Assembly: GCA_008000375.1 (NCBI GenBank)
Contig: SMOI01000025.1
Span: forward strand, 141,901 to 205,900
Reading direction: 5' to 3'
DNA from: Poteriospumella lacustris
Taxonomy: Eukaryota; Sar; Chrysophyceae; Chromulinales; Dinobryaceae
Length of the DNA stretch: 64,000 nucleotides
A model generated the notes under the pieces. It was not told the DNA's origin and searched no databases. It saw only the letters and a list, made by a program, of their open reading frames with translations. Of the stretch, positions 11,952 to 21,909 are shown in pieces. The position numbers and the translations under genes are program-made. Positions within the stretch are counted from its first letter, which is position 1, and each line of letters starts with the position of its first letter.

Positions 11952-11957
11952 TTCCCA

Positions 11958-12483
11958 CGAAAGAACGATAGCACGCGAACTGGAGGATTGGTCAAAGGAC
12001 TTGCATAAAGCCAATTGCACCGTCCAATTACGCACTGTTTGTCTGTATATGGCACTCCAAAGGCTGGCGATAGTTGCTATCAGTTCGCAAGCACAACGAA
12101 GTCCCAAGTGGACAAGTCATCATCACAAATGAAAATGAAACCGCACGCGTATTTTCTTGCGAAACGGTTTATGAGTCGTAGAACCAGGAAAATGGGGAAA
12201 TTAGGTCGGGTTTACGCAAATCGATGAGATATTGTATGATGACTACTACGATTTGATCGTCCAATACAATTATACCACGGATGCCACGAATGACGCACAA
12301 TAATATAGACGAACCCAAAACGGAAGCATCGATTTCTTAAGAACGTAAATGAAACGAGTAGGTCCAGGTCAACCAACCTGGCTTGGCGAGCAACACACAA
12401 CAAAACGTAGATAGTGAAGAGTGGCAAATGAAAAGAAAAGAGGTGAGATCTAATACAAGCAAGCGATAAAGTTTGATTGCTCT
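11958..12483. other. Intergenic region kinesin copy 2 / kinase
   Basis: About 525 bp, AT-richer than the kinesin. It should contain the promoter of kinesin copy 2 (reading left) and the 3' UTR of the kinase gene. Short open frames here match nothing recognisable. Confidence 0.4.
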
Positions 12484-13644
12484 TTATGAGCTGTTCGCTT
12501 CTTCTTGCTCTTCGTCACTTTCTTGGGATGTTTCCTCGCTCGCAGGATTATCCATTGAAATCACCTCTTCGTCGGTTCCAGAAACTTCGACGTCCGCAGG
12601 AGAAGCAGCAGATTTCTTCAGCTTCTGCTTAAACTTAGCGACTGCCGTAAGAACTTTCACTCCTGTTCGGAATTTACGGGCGGCATTGAACTTTCTGAGC
12701 TCTTCCAAACTCTCCGACAAGTTCTGTTGCGAGAGCGCATCGTCGGCGGAGGCAATCCAAGGGTGTTTCATTGCGTCAGCTGCAGTCAAACGACTGTCAG
12801 CATCGTAAACCAGAAGGGCGCGAATAAATGATTTGGCGTCCTCGGACACAGAGCTCCAACGTTTGGGGTGGAATTTGACCTCCGCTTTGCGAATGTTGGC
12901 GAACAGCGTTTCGCGTTTCTTGCTGTGGAAGGGTGTGTATCCGCCGAGGAGAACGAACGCGATTACACCAACTGCCCACATGTCGACTGGCTTTCCACAG
13001 AGTTTAGATTCCAATATTTCTGGTGCCCAGTACTCCGGAGTTCCTGCCTTGGACATGAGAACATTTCCATCGATCATGCGCGCCAACCCGAAATCCGCCA
13101 CCTTGACACTCGTGTCATCGTCTTGATCTGAGAGAAGAAGATTCTCTGGTTTAAGATCTCTATGGACGATATCGTGGTCATGCAAATACTGAACGGCAGA
13201 CAATATGCACTTGACTGCATCTCGGGCTTCCTTCTCCGAATACTGCGTCTTCCGAACAATGCGGTCGAACAACTCGCCTCCCCTCATATGCTCGAGGACT
13301 ACATAGTAGTTTTGAGCCTCTTCATACAAGCCAATAGCGCGCACAATATTGGGGTGATTTAGGTTGCAGATAATGTCGAACTCGCGCTTCATCGCCGGCT
13401 CTCGGCGTTGGTCCAACTCCGATCTTTTCGCGATCTTGACGGCGACCTTTTCTCCAGTCCTGATACAGATTGCTGCTCTCACTACTGCATTACCACCCTC
13501 ACCAATAACATCTCCAAGCTCATAAATGTCATGGAAACTCTTAAATTCGTCGGGTATCAGTTCCCCGGTTGAAAGGCCATCGACAGTCAAGGCGAAATTG
13601 CTGCAACAAAATAACGACTGCAAATAATCTTGCAAAACATTCAT
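12484..13644 (-). CDS. Calcium/calmodulin-dependent-type serine/threonine kinase
   Basis: A 386-residue protein kinase of the CaMK group. The kinase domain spans about 41-293, with glycine loop GEGGNA (48-53), ATP-binding Lys in VAVK (K70), HRDLKPEN (161-168, catalytic D163), DFG (184-186) and the APE motif in YWAPEIL near 209, so all catalytic residues are present. The lobe structure ends with HPWI, as in CaM kinases. A basic amphipathic stretch around 310-345 resembles the autoinhibitory/CaM-binding segment of CaMKI, DCLK or plant CDPKs, but no EF hands follow, so it is not a CDPK. The C-terminus is acidic. The N-terminus has a Cys pair (LFCCSN) that could be lipidated. Substrates are unknown. 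Confidence 0.88.
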   Translation of the reverse strand: MNVLQDYLQSLFCCSNFALTVDGLSTGELIPDEFKSFHDIYELGDVIGEGGNAVVRAAICIRTGEKVAVKIAKRSELDQRREPAMKREFDIICNLNHPNIVRAIGLYEEAQNYYVVLEHMRGGELFDRIVRKTQYSEKEARDAVKCILSAVQYLHDHDIVHRDLKPENLLLSDQDDDTSVKVADFGLARMIDGNVLMSKAGTPEYWAPEILESKLCGKPVDMWAVGVIAFVLLGGYTPFHSKKRETLFANIRKAEVKFHPKRWSSVSEDAKSFIRALLVYDADSRLTAADAMKHPWIASADDALSQQNLSESLEELRKFNAARKFRTGVKVLTAVAKFKQKLKKSAASPADVEVSGTDEEVISMDNPASEETSQESDEEQEEANSS

Positions 13645-14115
13645 GGTTCCTCTCTACAACGAATACAATCAGTCATTCACAATCCATGAAGAAAATACTT
13701 TTCGATGTGTTTCCCAATCGAAAGTTAATCAACTACCGCCGGCAGTTGATGGGCAAAGCTCCAAGAGCTCCAAGCTGCTGCTGGCACAGCTCGCCATCAT
13801 CATCATGCTCGATTAAGTATTGGAAATCCGACATTCCTATTCAAGAAAGGTCGACTTCCCGCGATTCGCCAATGCCAGCAACTCCAGCTGGGCAGCCGAT
13901 CTTGCCTCCTGTTGCTCCAAGTTTATGGTTTATCCGACGTCTTTACACCAAAAGTACTCCAACACGACAACAGTCGATCATTCCTTCACGTCCCAACAAA
14001 GACTTATCAACTCGATTTTTTGTTGGAAAAAGTCTATCTGAAAAGTTTCGTTCGAAACTTCTGGAATTGTCATCGTTGATTCACTCCGAAATTTTCATCG
14101 CAGCACCTGTCGGGA
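13645..14115. other. Divergent intergenic region kinase / PDZ-PX gene
   Basis: About 470 bp between divergent genes, presumably with both promoters. A long plus-strand frame crosses it, but it has no family resemblance and overlaps the start of the PDZ-PX gene in another frame. No defined motif is recognised. Confidence 0.4.
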
Positions 14116-15565
14116 ATGGGAGATTCAGCTTTGCGAGGACCAAACACTGATACCTTAGCAGGAGATGTGGTCTGCGTCACTGTTCCGCCTGATGGTCCCT
14201 ATGGGGTTCAACTTGTGGCAGATTCCGATGGACAAGCCGCAGTTGTCACCGGATTTGAACCGCTGCCAAATGGACGATTTGGCCCGATCCAAAAGCACGG
14301 AGGAGTTCATCCCGGTGATGTTCTTTTCGAAATAAATGATACGTCATTAATGAATATGAAGTTCGACGATGCCCGCAGAGTCATTCAAGACCGCAATACG
14401 CTGAAGAAGGTTTTGAAGTTTATGAACAGCAAGGAGTACTATCGACGAAAGTAAGTGAATATGCCCACGGTCGAAGCATCCATCGCACCTTCTTAACTTA
14501 TTCCATTACTTGACAACTATTACTTGACAACTATTAAGACGCGGAGGGTCTGTCCGAGTCAACCCCACCGACTCCAAAAACAACTTCCTGTCCACGATCC
14601 GACGCAATCGGCTTGGCGAAGAAGCGGGCAAGAAATACGTCGAATACGAGATTGCTTGCCAAATGCGTATCGCGGCGAGCAAAGTTCAAAAAGATGTTAT
14701 TTATCAATGGAGCGTGTGGAAGCGCTACTCCGAGTTCGTGACTCTCCACGCGGAATTGCGACGATCTCTGGGCTGGCAGATGGACGGGATCGAACTCCCG
14801 TCGCCTCATACCTTTGTGTTCAACAAGCTGTCGCCCGAATTCATTGAGCAAAGAAGGTAATAGAACTGAGATGGTCCTTTAGATTTTGACGATGGCTTTA
14901 ACGTCGACCGTTGATTGTTCCTGTTTAGCGCCGACCTGAAAGAGTATTGGCAGAAGATCATCGGCATCGACAAGGTCACCGACTTCCAAAAGCACCACTG
15001 CTCCTTTGAGTTGAAGACATTTCTGGACGTGGAAAGCCAGTCGAAGAAAGAAGTCGCAGCCACTGCGGATACCATTCAAGAGGGTGGGGAGTCGGGGGAG
15101 TCGAGCCCGACCGGGGCGGCCACGTCGCGTCGCGCACCTGTCAAATCCATGTCGCGCAGACTGAGTGCGAAGCCTGGTGCATATTCTGGTGATGCTGCTA
15201 AAGCGCTTGCATCAGATACTGCGAGTTCTCAGTCACAAGCCGCCGCATCAACCCCTGCGCCGCCTCAAGCGGCAGCAGCGCCGGCACCCGCCGCTGCCGC
15301 TCCCGCCGCTGCTGCACCCGCTCCCGCTCCAGCGGCTGAATCGGCACCGACGCCTCCCCCACGACCGACTGCACCACCCGCAGCTGCCGCTGCAGCCGCT
15401 AGTCGAGCTGCTCCTACTCCACCGCCTGCACCGGCTCCGACGGCCGCAGCCAAACCTGCCGCTGCGCCGGCTGCAGAGCCGCCCTCTGGCGGGGCACTGC
15501 CTCCCAAGCCAGCGGGTGCGCGTTTGAACTTATTGAGCTCCATCAATGCACTTCGCAAAGATTAA
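14116..15565 (+). CDS. PDZ-like plus PX domain protein with Ala/Pro-rich tail
   Basis: Three exons, 14116-14450, 14539-14856 and 14929-15565, give about 429 residues. Residues about 15-105 look like a PDZ domain: a GPYGVQL carboxylate-binding-type loop, then HPGDVLFEIN and a DDARRVIQ helix. Residues about 130-255 form a PX domain, with KRYSEF carrying the Arg that binds the 3-phosphate of PtdIns3P, and the PSPHTF proline loop. The last 150 residues are almost only Ala, Pro, Ser and Thr. PX domains direct proteins to endosomes, so an endosomal sorting or scaffolding role is likely by analogy with sorting nexin 27, which also has PDZ and PX. The FERM domain of SNX27 is not seen here. Both splices keep the frame through conserved sequence. 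Confidence 0.82.
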
Positions 15566-15890
15566 CCGATTATATACTCCGTAGACTATTTCATTTGTAG
15601 TTCGCAAAGCAGATTTGTACGTTGTCCTTTACTTTTCACCTTTCCACCTGCCGGGCACGTGCTCGATCGACGGACGCCGGGGCGGCCACCATCCCCCCTC
15701 TCATGTGCCTTCGCAGCTATATGGGACGCACTGATTTCGCCTGTAGATTCTAAGGTAGCATGATGAGTACGTTTCAAACAGACTTTAAATATGGCTCCTT
15801 GGCCCTACAAATACACCGAAATACTGACCGTTGCGGCCGTTGCACTATCTACCCAGTCCTAACAGCTAAAATCCAATACAATCGCTACTT
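15566..15890. other. Convergent intergenic region
   Basis: About 325 bp between the PDZ-PX stop and the MTHFR-like stop. It probably holds the two 3' UTRs. No gene or repeat is seen. Confidence 0.4.
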
Positions 15891-17277
15891 CTACTTATTC
15901 GTCGCCGAGATACGACCGGCAACGAAGCCAGCTGCCACCAGAGCCACAGAAAGCACAATATGAGCATATCCGTCGTGGCAGCACGTGGCCTTCGCGACGG
16001 CACAAGACTCAGTGGGGGCGCGCACAGGAACCTCCGGAGCGGGTGCCGACACAGCTTCCTCCTGTTTTTCGGCTGGTTGCGACGTTGGGGCCGGGGCATT
16101 GGTAATGGCAGCTAAGTTTGTCGCGCTTCCAGTGGCCAAGATGGCTCTGTTCTCAGTCGCGAAGATGTCCGTGAGAGAGGTGAGATCACCAGCGCTGCCG
16201 TGCAGGGAGGCCGTGGACACCGGAATAAGCGGCTGGTCCACGAAGAACCAACGGATAGCCCAGTGACGCTTGTAGCTATTGAGCAATTGAGCCTGACACA
16301 CAACATATCAGGTGAACATTTCCCCCCAAAATGTCGAACGTGTGAGAGCGAAGGATGTGTACCTGAAGCTTCTGGAACAAGTCGTGCGCGGCGTCGATTT
16401 CCTCCTTGAAAATGGACAACGATTCCACGTTAATGCCCAACGGAATGCCTGTGGTGGCAGTAGCTTCCAATACGCGAGCGAGAATCTCGCAATGAATCTT
16501 GATTGATTCCTGAACCGGATTCGCCGAGGCGAAAATACGCTCCTCAATTTCCGCAGGAACTTGCATTCCGAGCCACTTGATGAAGGTCATCGTCTTTGGT
16601 CGTCCGCAGGGCGCGAAAGTGAGGATCATCTTCTTAGGAAGAACGCCCTTTTCCTTGCAGAGATCACTGTAGTCGTGCATCAACTTGATCAAAGCGTCGG
16701 GGTCGAAGATGCCCTGCGTGATGAACCACTCGGCGCCGATTTCGGATTTTCGGATCAAATTGGAATGCTCATTTCCTTTGGTGGTGTGTCTCTCGGGAAT
16801 ACACACACAGCCGAATTTGGAATCGTTTCGCTCGGTGGTTTTGTTTCCTGCATCAACAAGGCTGACGCCGTGGGCTTTCTGTGCGCTGGATGACGCGGCA
16901 CCCACCAAGTTGAATGCGCGATGGCCGTGTTCGTAAATTGCCCGATCCAGCCATTGGTCAAACGCTTCGGACGAATCCTCAACGACACATTTGTACACCA
17001 CACATTCCTTTCCTGAGATGGCTGGAAAGAAGGACGCGTACAAAGAAGGATCCATGGTCTTGCGGAAAGGGAACGGTCTCTCTGTGGTTGTTCGAGAGCC
17101 TTCGTCTTGAATGTCATACACGATAAATCCGTCGGTCGCGAGAACTGCCGATCTCGCAGCGAACTTGGCGCAAGCTTCCTTTGCCTTTTCCACGGTGGTA
17201 CCATCCTTAGGAGGAGTCGATCCGAAGAGGAAGACCGGACGAGCAGGATCCAGCAAAGCAGACAAAACGGTGGACAT
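15891..17277 (-). CDS. Methylenetetrahydrofolate reductase-like protein with C-terminal membrane anchor
   Basis: Two exons, 17277-16363 and 16292-15891 (70-nt intron), encode about 438 residues. The central part matches the MTHFR TIM-barrel pattern: a PERH motif in the place of the usual YPEGH, then GAEWFITQGIFD where MTHFR has GADF-ITQ-FFD, then APCGRPKTM and a VPAEIEERI helix. The AdoMet regulatory domain of eukaryotic MTHFR is absent. Instead exon 2 adds a low-complexity linker and a terminal hydrophobic helix (about 415-432, IVLSVALVAAGFVAG) followed by Arg/Lys, which looks like a tail anchor. Canonical MTHFR reduces methylene-THF to methyl-THF using FAD. Whether this divergent member keeps that activity is unknown. 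The family call is good; the exact reaction is inference. Confidence 0.75.
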
Positions 17278-17745
17278 GATTCAATGCAGTGTCTATCTAG
17301 ACTATAGAAATAGGTCACAATATGGTCTCCCGTTGAGGTTTCCTGTGGTACGACGTCGTTGGATAGATTTTTTCAAGTGTTTCGCCGTCGCTCGGACGTG
17401 GCAACGTTGTTGGTTGGTCGCTGCTCCACACCGTTGGTGCAACTACACCATATTCGGCAGTTGTACAATCAGAGGTAGGTATTTTCAACATAAGCAGCAT
17501 ATCAAGAAGAGAACAAATACGAACGGTCACCTGGTAGACGCGTTTCAAATTTTGAACGCCTTCTTTTTCACTCAGGTCTGCCAGGGAATGGGCCTTTCCA
17601 GATTAGTTGGTCTAAGAAGTTTTCCATGTTTGTCATCATCCTCTGTTCAGTGTTCAAGGAACCAGAAACAAAATATTGAAAAGGGAGATACTAACTATTC
17701 GAATCAGACGAAGCTCATTGCCGTTTTAAGAGTATTTGTTAGAAA
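17278..17745. other. Divergent intergenic region MTHFR-like / Na+/H+ exchanger
   Basis: About 470 bp between divergent genes, presumably with two promoters. An open frame continues into it on the plus strand but has no recognisable product. Nothing else is seen. Confidence 0.4.
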
Positions 17746-19531
17746 ATGGTTAGTGGAGAGTCTGCCCATGAGTTTGGGGCTCTCAACACTCTTCTCCTTG
17801 TAGTCATTTTGGGCTTGTGTATCATATCTGCATATCTGATCAAGCAAAACTCGTTTTATTACTTACCAGAGTCTGCCGCGGCGATCGTGGTGGGAATGGT
17901 TGTGGGTGGTCTTGCCCGACTGGTTTATCCGAGCGCCGAAGAACTGAGTTTTCTTACATTCGAGCCTGAATTGTTTTTCTTTTTGCTTCTTCCCCCGATT
18001 ATCTTTGAGGCTGGCTACAGTTTAAAGAAGAAAGACTTCTTCGCCAATTTTTGGACCATATCTATTTACGCTGTCTTTGGCACGATCGTGTCGACATTTG
18101 TTATCGGATACCTCGTGTACTGGACGGGATTGACCGGCCTGATCAACATCGACTCCACATCTCCCATGGAGAGCCTCGTGTTTGGGTCACTTATCTCAGC
18201 AGTGGATCCTGTTGCCACACTATCGATCATGGGCAACCCAGAGCTAAACTGTGACACGTTGCTGTATTCGTTGGTGTTCGGAGAATCCGTCCTCAACGAT
18301 GCAGTCGCCATCGTCCTTTTCAAAACATTTATCAGTTTCTACGAATCAGGAGCTCAATTTTCTGGGAAAACGGTGTTGACCATCCTGCTCAACTTTTCCT
18401 TGGTCAGCTTGGGCAGTGTTTTCATCGGCGTCGTGACGGGTTTGAGTTGTTCTTATCTGTGCAAACATACAGCGTTGAAGCAGTATCCTGAATATGAGAT
18501 CTCTCTTCTGTTTCTCTTCGCATATGGAAGTTACTCGCTCTCCGAAGCGGCTAATTTCAGTGGCATCATGAGTTTGTTTTTCTGTGGCATCTTTTTGTCG
18601 CATTACAACAGCCACAACTTGTCGGCAACGTCGCAAGTGACTGCGCACAACATTTTCAAGTCATTGGCGGTTCTCAGCGAATATTTTGTATTTTTGTATA
18701 TTGGAATGGGCTTGTTTACTGGTACACTGCTGAAGCAAGTGAATTTCTTGTTTTTCTTCTTGTGCATGGTCTTTTGTTTGATCGCCCGCGTCGCGAACAT
18801 CTTTCCGTTGTCGTTTTTGGCGAATCTCTGTCGGCGGCAAAAGATCCCGATCAAGATGCAAGTTGTGATGTGGTTCGCTGGACTGCGTGGGGCGATTGCC
18901 TTCGCTTTGTCGCAAAACATGCCCAGAGAACATCGTGGTATTTACGTGTCGACCACTCTGATGATTGTCATTTTCACGACCGTCGTTTGTGGCGGGTTGA
19001 CCGAGCCGATGATGACATCGATGGGAATGCGCACTGGCAAAAATGACTCTCTTGATGTCAGAGAGGGTGATGGTGATACCCATTACAGTACCCGCTCCAT
19101 TGTCGGCGGTATCGTGTCCGCCTTTTCTCGTTTGTTCAATCGATTTCCTTCGCGTGCAGTCGACCACGTGGGTGACTACGAGGTGAGTGTGGTTGTACAT
19201 ATTCTTCGTCCACAGGGATCTTGAAGTTATGCGTCTTTTCTTTGATAGATTGCTCGGATGACTGATGCAGAAGACGATGGCCACAGCAGCTTCGTTGCTG
19301 TAAGTAGCCCGCCCCCAAAATCCCTTCTGCAGCGATTTGACGAAGACTACATGAACCCCATCTTCGGCGGCCCCGAGGTACGTGTTGTGTGCATTTGCAA
19401 TGATAACCACACGGCAAATCTGTGACAAATATAATATCTTTCGTGTGATCTTCGTCGATGATTAGGGAGACGATGCCCATCGTGGTGATCCCACTGACGA
19501 AGTTGCGGAGCTTTCGCATCATGGCCACTGA
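17746..19531 (+). CDS. Na+/H+ exchanger of the NHE/NHX endosomal type
   Basis: Exons 17746-19182, 19249-19377 and 19466-19531 give about 543 residues. There are roughly 11-12 hydrophobic helices. The CPA1 signatures are present: the amiloride-region FFFLLLPPIIFEAGY, the AVDPVATL motif with the transport-site Asp, and FGESVLNDAVAIVLF in the following helix. WFAGLRGAIAFAL also matches the NHE family. Exons 2 and 3 restore a tail containing LLQRFDEDYMNPIFGG, very like the conserved cytosolic F-D-x-x-Y/F-M-x-P-x-F segment of endosomal NHE6-9 and plant NHX5/6, which supports both the splices and an organellar (endosome/Golgi) placement. Predicted function: electroneutral exchange of Na+ or K+ for H+ to set lumen pH. 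The start has no clear cleavable signal before the first helix. Confidence 0.9.
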
Positions 19532-19667
19532 GCGATTCCCTCGGTTAGATATTACATTTGGCCAAGACATCATTTTGTCGTGTCTTCCACGTTAACGTGT
19601 AACATTTGAAAAGTGGTCACACCCTTAATCGTCGTGTCTTTACCGTTCAGTTGGAAGTGTCGTATCG

Positions 19668-19740
19668 TCGTCGTACTCGTCGTACTCGTCGTCGTCGTCG
19701 CGCTGAGGTCGGTCACGACGACGACGACGACGGCAGGAGC
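19668..19740. repeat. GTC/GAC-rich simple repeat
   Basis: Imperfect runs of GTCGTACTC and GTC, then GAC triplets. The mirror segment at about 22146-22215 has a different number of units, so this tract has changed since the duplication. Confidence 0.7.
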
Positions 19741-19967
19741 ACGCTGCAGCCGCAGCAGCGGCGCGTTGGGCGTTGCGCTCGCTGCTGCCCGCTGCTGTCT
19801 GCCGCTTGGTCAGGCGATTCGACGAGACGTGCTACGGGTTGTTGTAATGAGGGCGACCACGCATAGGTCAAAGACAGATTGAACCATTCAACAGGAGAAC
19901 GAGCAAGAGAAACGTGGCTTTACTCGTGGAGGTGTGCACAGTGTCACCTTTCATTCATTTGCACAGG

Positions 19968-20810
19968 ATGTCGTCCAATCGCGATCGAGGTCCCAGTCGA
20001 TCTTCTAGTGGAGGAAGTGGAACAAATGTGCGGAATACTCAACCTCCACGAAACACGAATACAGCGACCAGCAAACCGATTTCAAGTTCTGCTGGTTCAT
20101 ATCCATCAACCAACAGCAATAACAACGGCTTGCGCAACAACAACAACAACAAGACCAAACAAAATCAGCGATCGACAGGAACCGCACCGTATCGGAGTAC
20201 CAATGGAAAATGGACTCGAAATGAGCAACCGTTCGATTCTTCTGTGAATCCAAACGACAGATATGGTCGCGCTAGGCAACCGAGGCATCAAAGGCCAGCG
20301 TTACCCCAAACAGATCCCGACAACCCCTTCGTCTTTGAAGTCAGCGACTACGATTTGGCCTTGTCAGCCAAGACGATGGAGGAACAATTCGAATTGTACA
20401 GCGGGCTGGTGGTCGATCCAGACATAATGATGAAGTTTCAAGCCTTGACCATCATCGCGCAACAGAGTCTGTACAAGCAGCAACAAAATTACAACGAATT
20501 CATGGAAGACAAGCGCCAACATGAAATCGAGCGCTGGCTGGCGAACATGAGCGAAGAAGATCGGCGGCAATATCTGGAGCGAACAAAGCTGGCAGGTAGC
20601 CGCTTTTCAGCATCGACGACGATCAGCTCCACAACATCGAGTGCCGCAGCAGCGAGCAATGCCGCCACGGACAGCAGTGGCGAAGCGCTCTCTACAGCAG
20701 CAGCGGACGCCCCTTCCTCTTCCTCTTTGCCGGCATCCGATGTCGCGACCAGCAGCAGTGGAGGCGATCCTATCTCCACGACGATAGAAGCTTCGCATAG
20801 CAGTAGTTAG
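19968..20810 (+). CDS. Unknown Ser/Asn-rich protein, copy 1 (left arm)
   Basis: Not recognised. From the ATG at 19968 it encodes 280 residues. An in-frame upstream ATG at 19914 would add 18, but the sequence just before 19968 (tttgcacag) looks like a 3' splice site, so the longer form is doubtful and an upstream 5' exon is possible. The first 120 residues are Ser, Asn, Arg and Thr-rich disorder. A conserved-looking folded part, about 125-215, begins DNPFVFEVSDYDLALSAKTM and contains a charged helix (KRQHEIERWLANMSEEDRRQ). The tail is Ser/Ala/Thr-rich. No membrane segment or signal peptide is evident. It lies 3' to 3' with its identical copy. Confidence 0.7.
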   Translation: MSSNRDRGPSRSSSGGSGTNVRNTQPPRNTNTATSKPISSSAGSYPSTNSNNNGLRNNNNNKTKQNQRSTGTAPYRSTNGKWTRNEQPFDSSVNPNDRYGRARQPRHQRPALPQTDPDNPFVFEVSDYDLALSAKTMEEQFELYSGLVVDPDIMMKFQALTIIAQQSLYKQQQNYNEFMEDKRQHEIERWLANMSEEDRRQYLERTKLAGSRFSASTTISSTTSSAAAASNAATDSSGEALSTAAADAPSSSSLPASDVATSSSGGDPISTTIEASHSSS

Positions 20811-20848
20811 CATCGGCTAGCTAAGCCGATTTATGTATTGAATCGTCT

Positions 20849-21028
20849 TCGATTCTAAAATATGTTACCTTGACAACCCATCGCCTTTGTCTTTGTGTTG
20901 AAAGCGCAGATTGTTCTCAGCACCATCGCAGACCTGTGGGTTGTGGTTGTGAGCCGTGGGATCTAATCGTGAATTCAACAACAACAGATCAAAGGGTGAA
21001 GAGATGATTAAGACGTAATTAACCCCGA
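20849..21028. other. Loop of palindrome 2
   Basis: About 180 bp between the two gene ends, AT-rich, probably 3' UTR sequence. Weak reverse-complement similarity continues for some bases past the arm ends. No gene is seen. Confidence 0.5.
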
Positions 21029-21066
21029 ATAAGATTCAATACATAAATCGGCTTAGCTCGCCGATG

Positions 21067-21909
21067 CTAACTACTGCTATGCGAAGCTTCTATCGTCGTG
21101 GAGATAGGATCGCCTCCACTGCTGCTGGTCGCGACATCGGATGCCGGCAAAGAGGAAGAGGAAGGGGCGTCCGCTGCTGCTGTAGAGAGCGCTTCGCCAC
21201 TGCTGTCCGTGGCGGCATTGCTCGCTGCTGCGGCACTCGATGTTGTGGAGCTGATCGTCGTCGATGCTGAAAAGCGGCTACCTGCCAGCTTTGTTCGCTC
21301 CAGATATTGCCGCCGATCTTCTTCGCTCATGTTCGCCAGCCAGCGCTCGATTTCATGTTGGCGCTTGTCTTCCATGAATTCGTTGTAATTTTGTTGCTGC
21401 TTGTACAGACTCTGTTGCGCGATGATGGTCAAGGCTTGAAACTTCATCATTATGTCTGGATCGACCACCAGCCCGCTGTACAATTCGAATTGTTCCTCCA
21501 TCGTCTTGGCTGACAAGGCCAAATCGTAGTCGCTGACTTCAAAGACGAAGGGGTTGTCGGGATCTGTTTGGGGTAACGCTGGCCTTTGATGCCTCGGTTG
21601 CCTAGCGCGACCATATCTGTCGTTTGGATTCACAGAAGAATCGAACGGTTGCTCATTTCGAGTCCATTTTCCATTGGTACTCCGATACGGTGCGGTTCCT
21701 GTCGATCGCTGATTTTGTTTGGTCTTGTTGTTGTTGTTGTTGCGCAAGCCGTTGTTATTGCTGTTGGTTGATGGATATGAACCAGCAGAACTTGAAATCG
21801 GTTTGCTGGTCGCTGTATTCGTGTTTCGTGGAGGTTGAGTATTCCGCACATTTGTTCCACTTCCTCCACTAGAAGATCGACTGGGACCTCGATCGCGATT
21901 GGACGACAT
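21067..21909 (-). CDS. Unknown Ser/Asn-rich protein, copy 2 (right arm)
   Basis: The mirror copy of the gene at 19968-20810, with an identical 280-residue product and no disabling change. The same uncertainty about the start applies: the in-frame ATG at 21963 would add 18 residues. Its upstream neighbour on the other strand is the RPC8 gene, starting about 580 bp beyond the start codon. Confidence 0.7.
   Translation of the reverse strand: MSSNRDRGPSRSSSGGSGTNVRNTQPPRNTNTATSKPISSSAGSYPSTNSNNNGLRNNNNNKTKQNQRSTGTAPYRSTNGKWTRNEQPFDSSVNPNDRYGRARQPRHQRPALPQTDPDNPFVFEVSDYDLALSAKTMEEQFELYSGLVVDPDIMMKFQALTIIAQQSLYKQQQNYNEFMEDKRQHEIERWLANMSEEDRRQYLERTKLAGSRFSASTTISSTTSSAAAASNAATDSSGEALSTAAADAPSSSSLPASDVATSSSGGDPISTTIEASHSSS

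Larger units (their letters stand above)
4440..11957. repeat. Palindrome 1: tail-to-tail inverted duplication of the kinesin gene
   Basis: The left arm (about 4440-8012) and right arm (about 8385-11957) are reverse complements. Matching positions add to 16397 throughout, so there are no net indels over about 3.57 kb. All four exons and the introns I compared are identical, apart from one silent difference seen at 7925 (T; pairs with 8472), 16 nt before the stop. A few substitutions appear in the first 80 bp after the stop, then similarity decays across a loop of about 370 bp. At the outer side identity ends within a few bases of the start codon (tgggaaATG), and the flanks are otherwise different. 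Confidence 0.95.

Noticed and set aside
4440-11957. Palindromes as fold-back or amplification-chimera artefacts of assembly
   Set aside because: Not fully excluded, but less likely: loops and outer flanks retain diverged mirror homology, arms carry a few base differences near their ends, and outer flanks are unique. A fold-back read would be identical to the turning point and would not yield diverged homologous flanks.
11952-12107. N-terminal extension of kinesin copy 2 (52 extra codons)
   Set aside because: It is absent from copy 1, where identity begins at the shorter ATG. The extension has no kinesin-like sequence.
19914-19967. Upstream ATG adding 18 residues to the palindrome 2 protein
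   Set aside because: The added residues are hydrophobic and unlike the rest, and the segment ends in a good 3' splice-site sequence just before the next ATG. The shorter start is preferred, but not proven.
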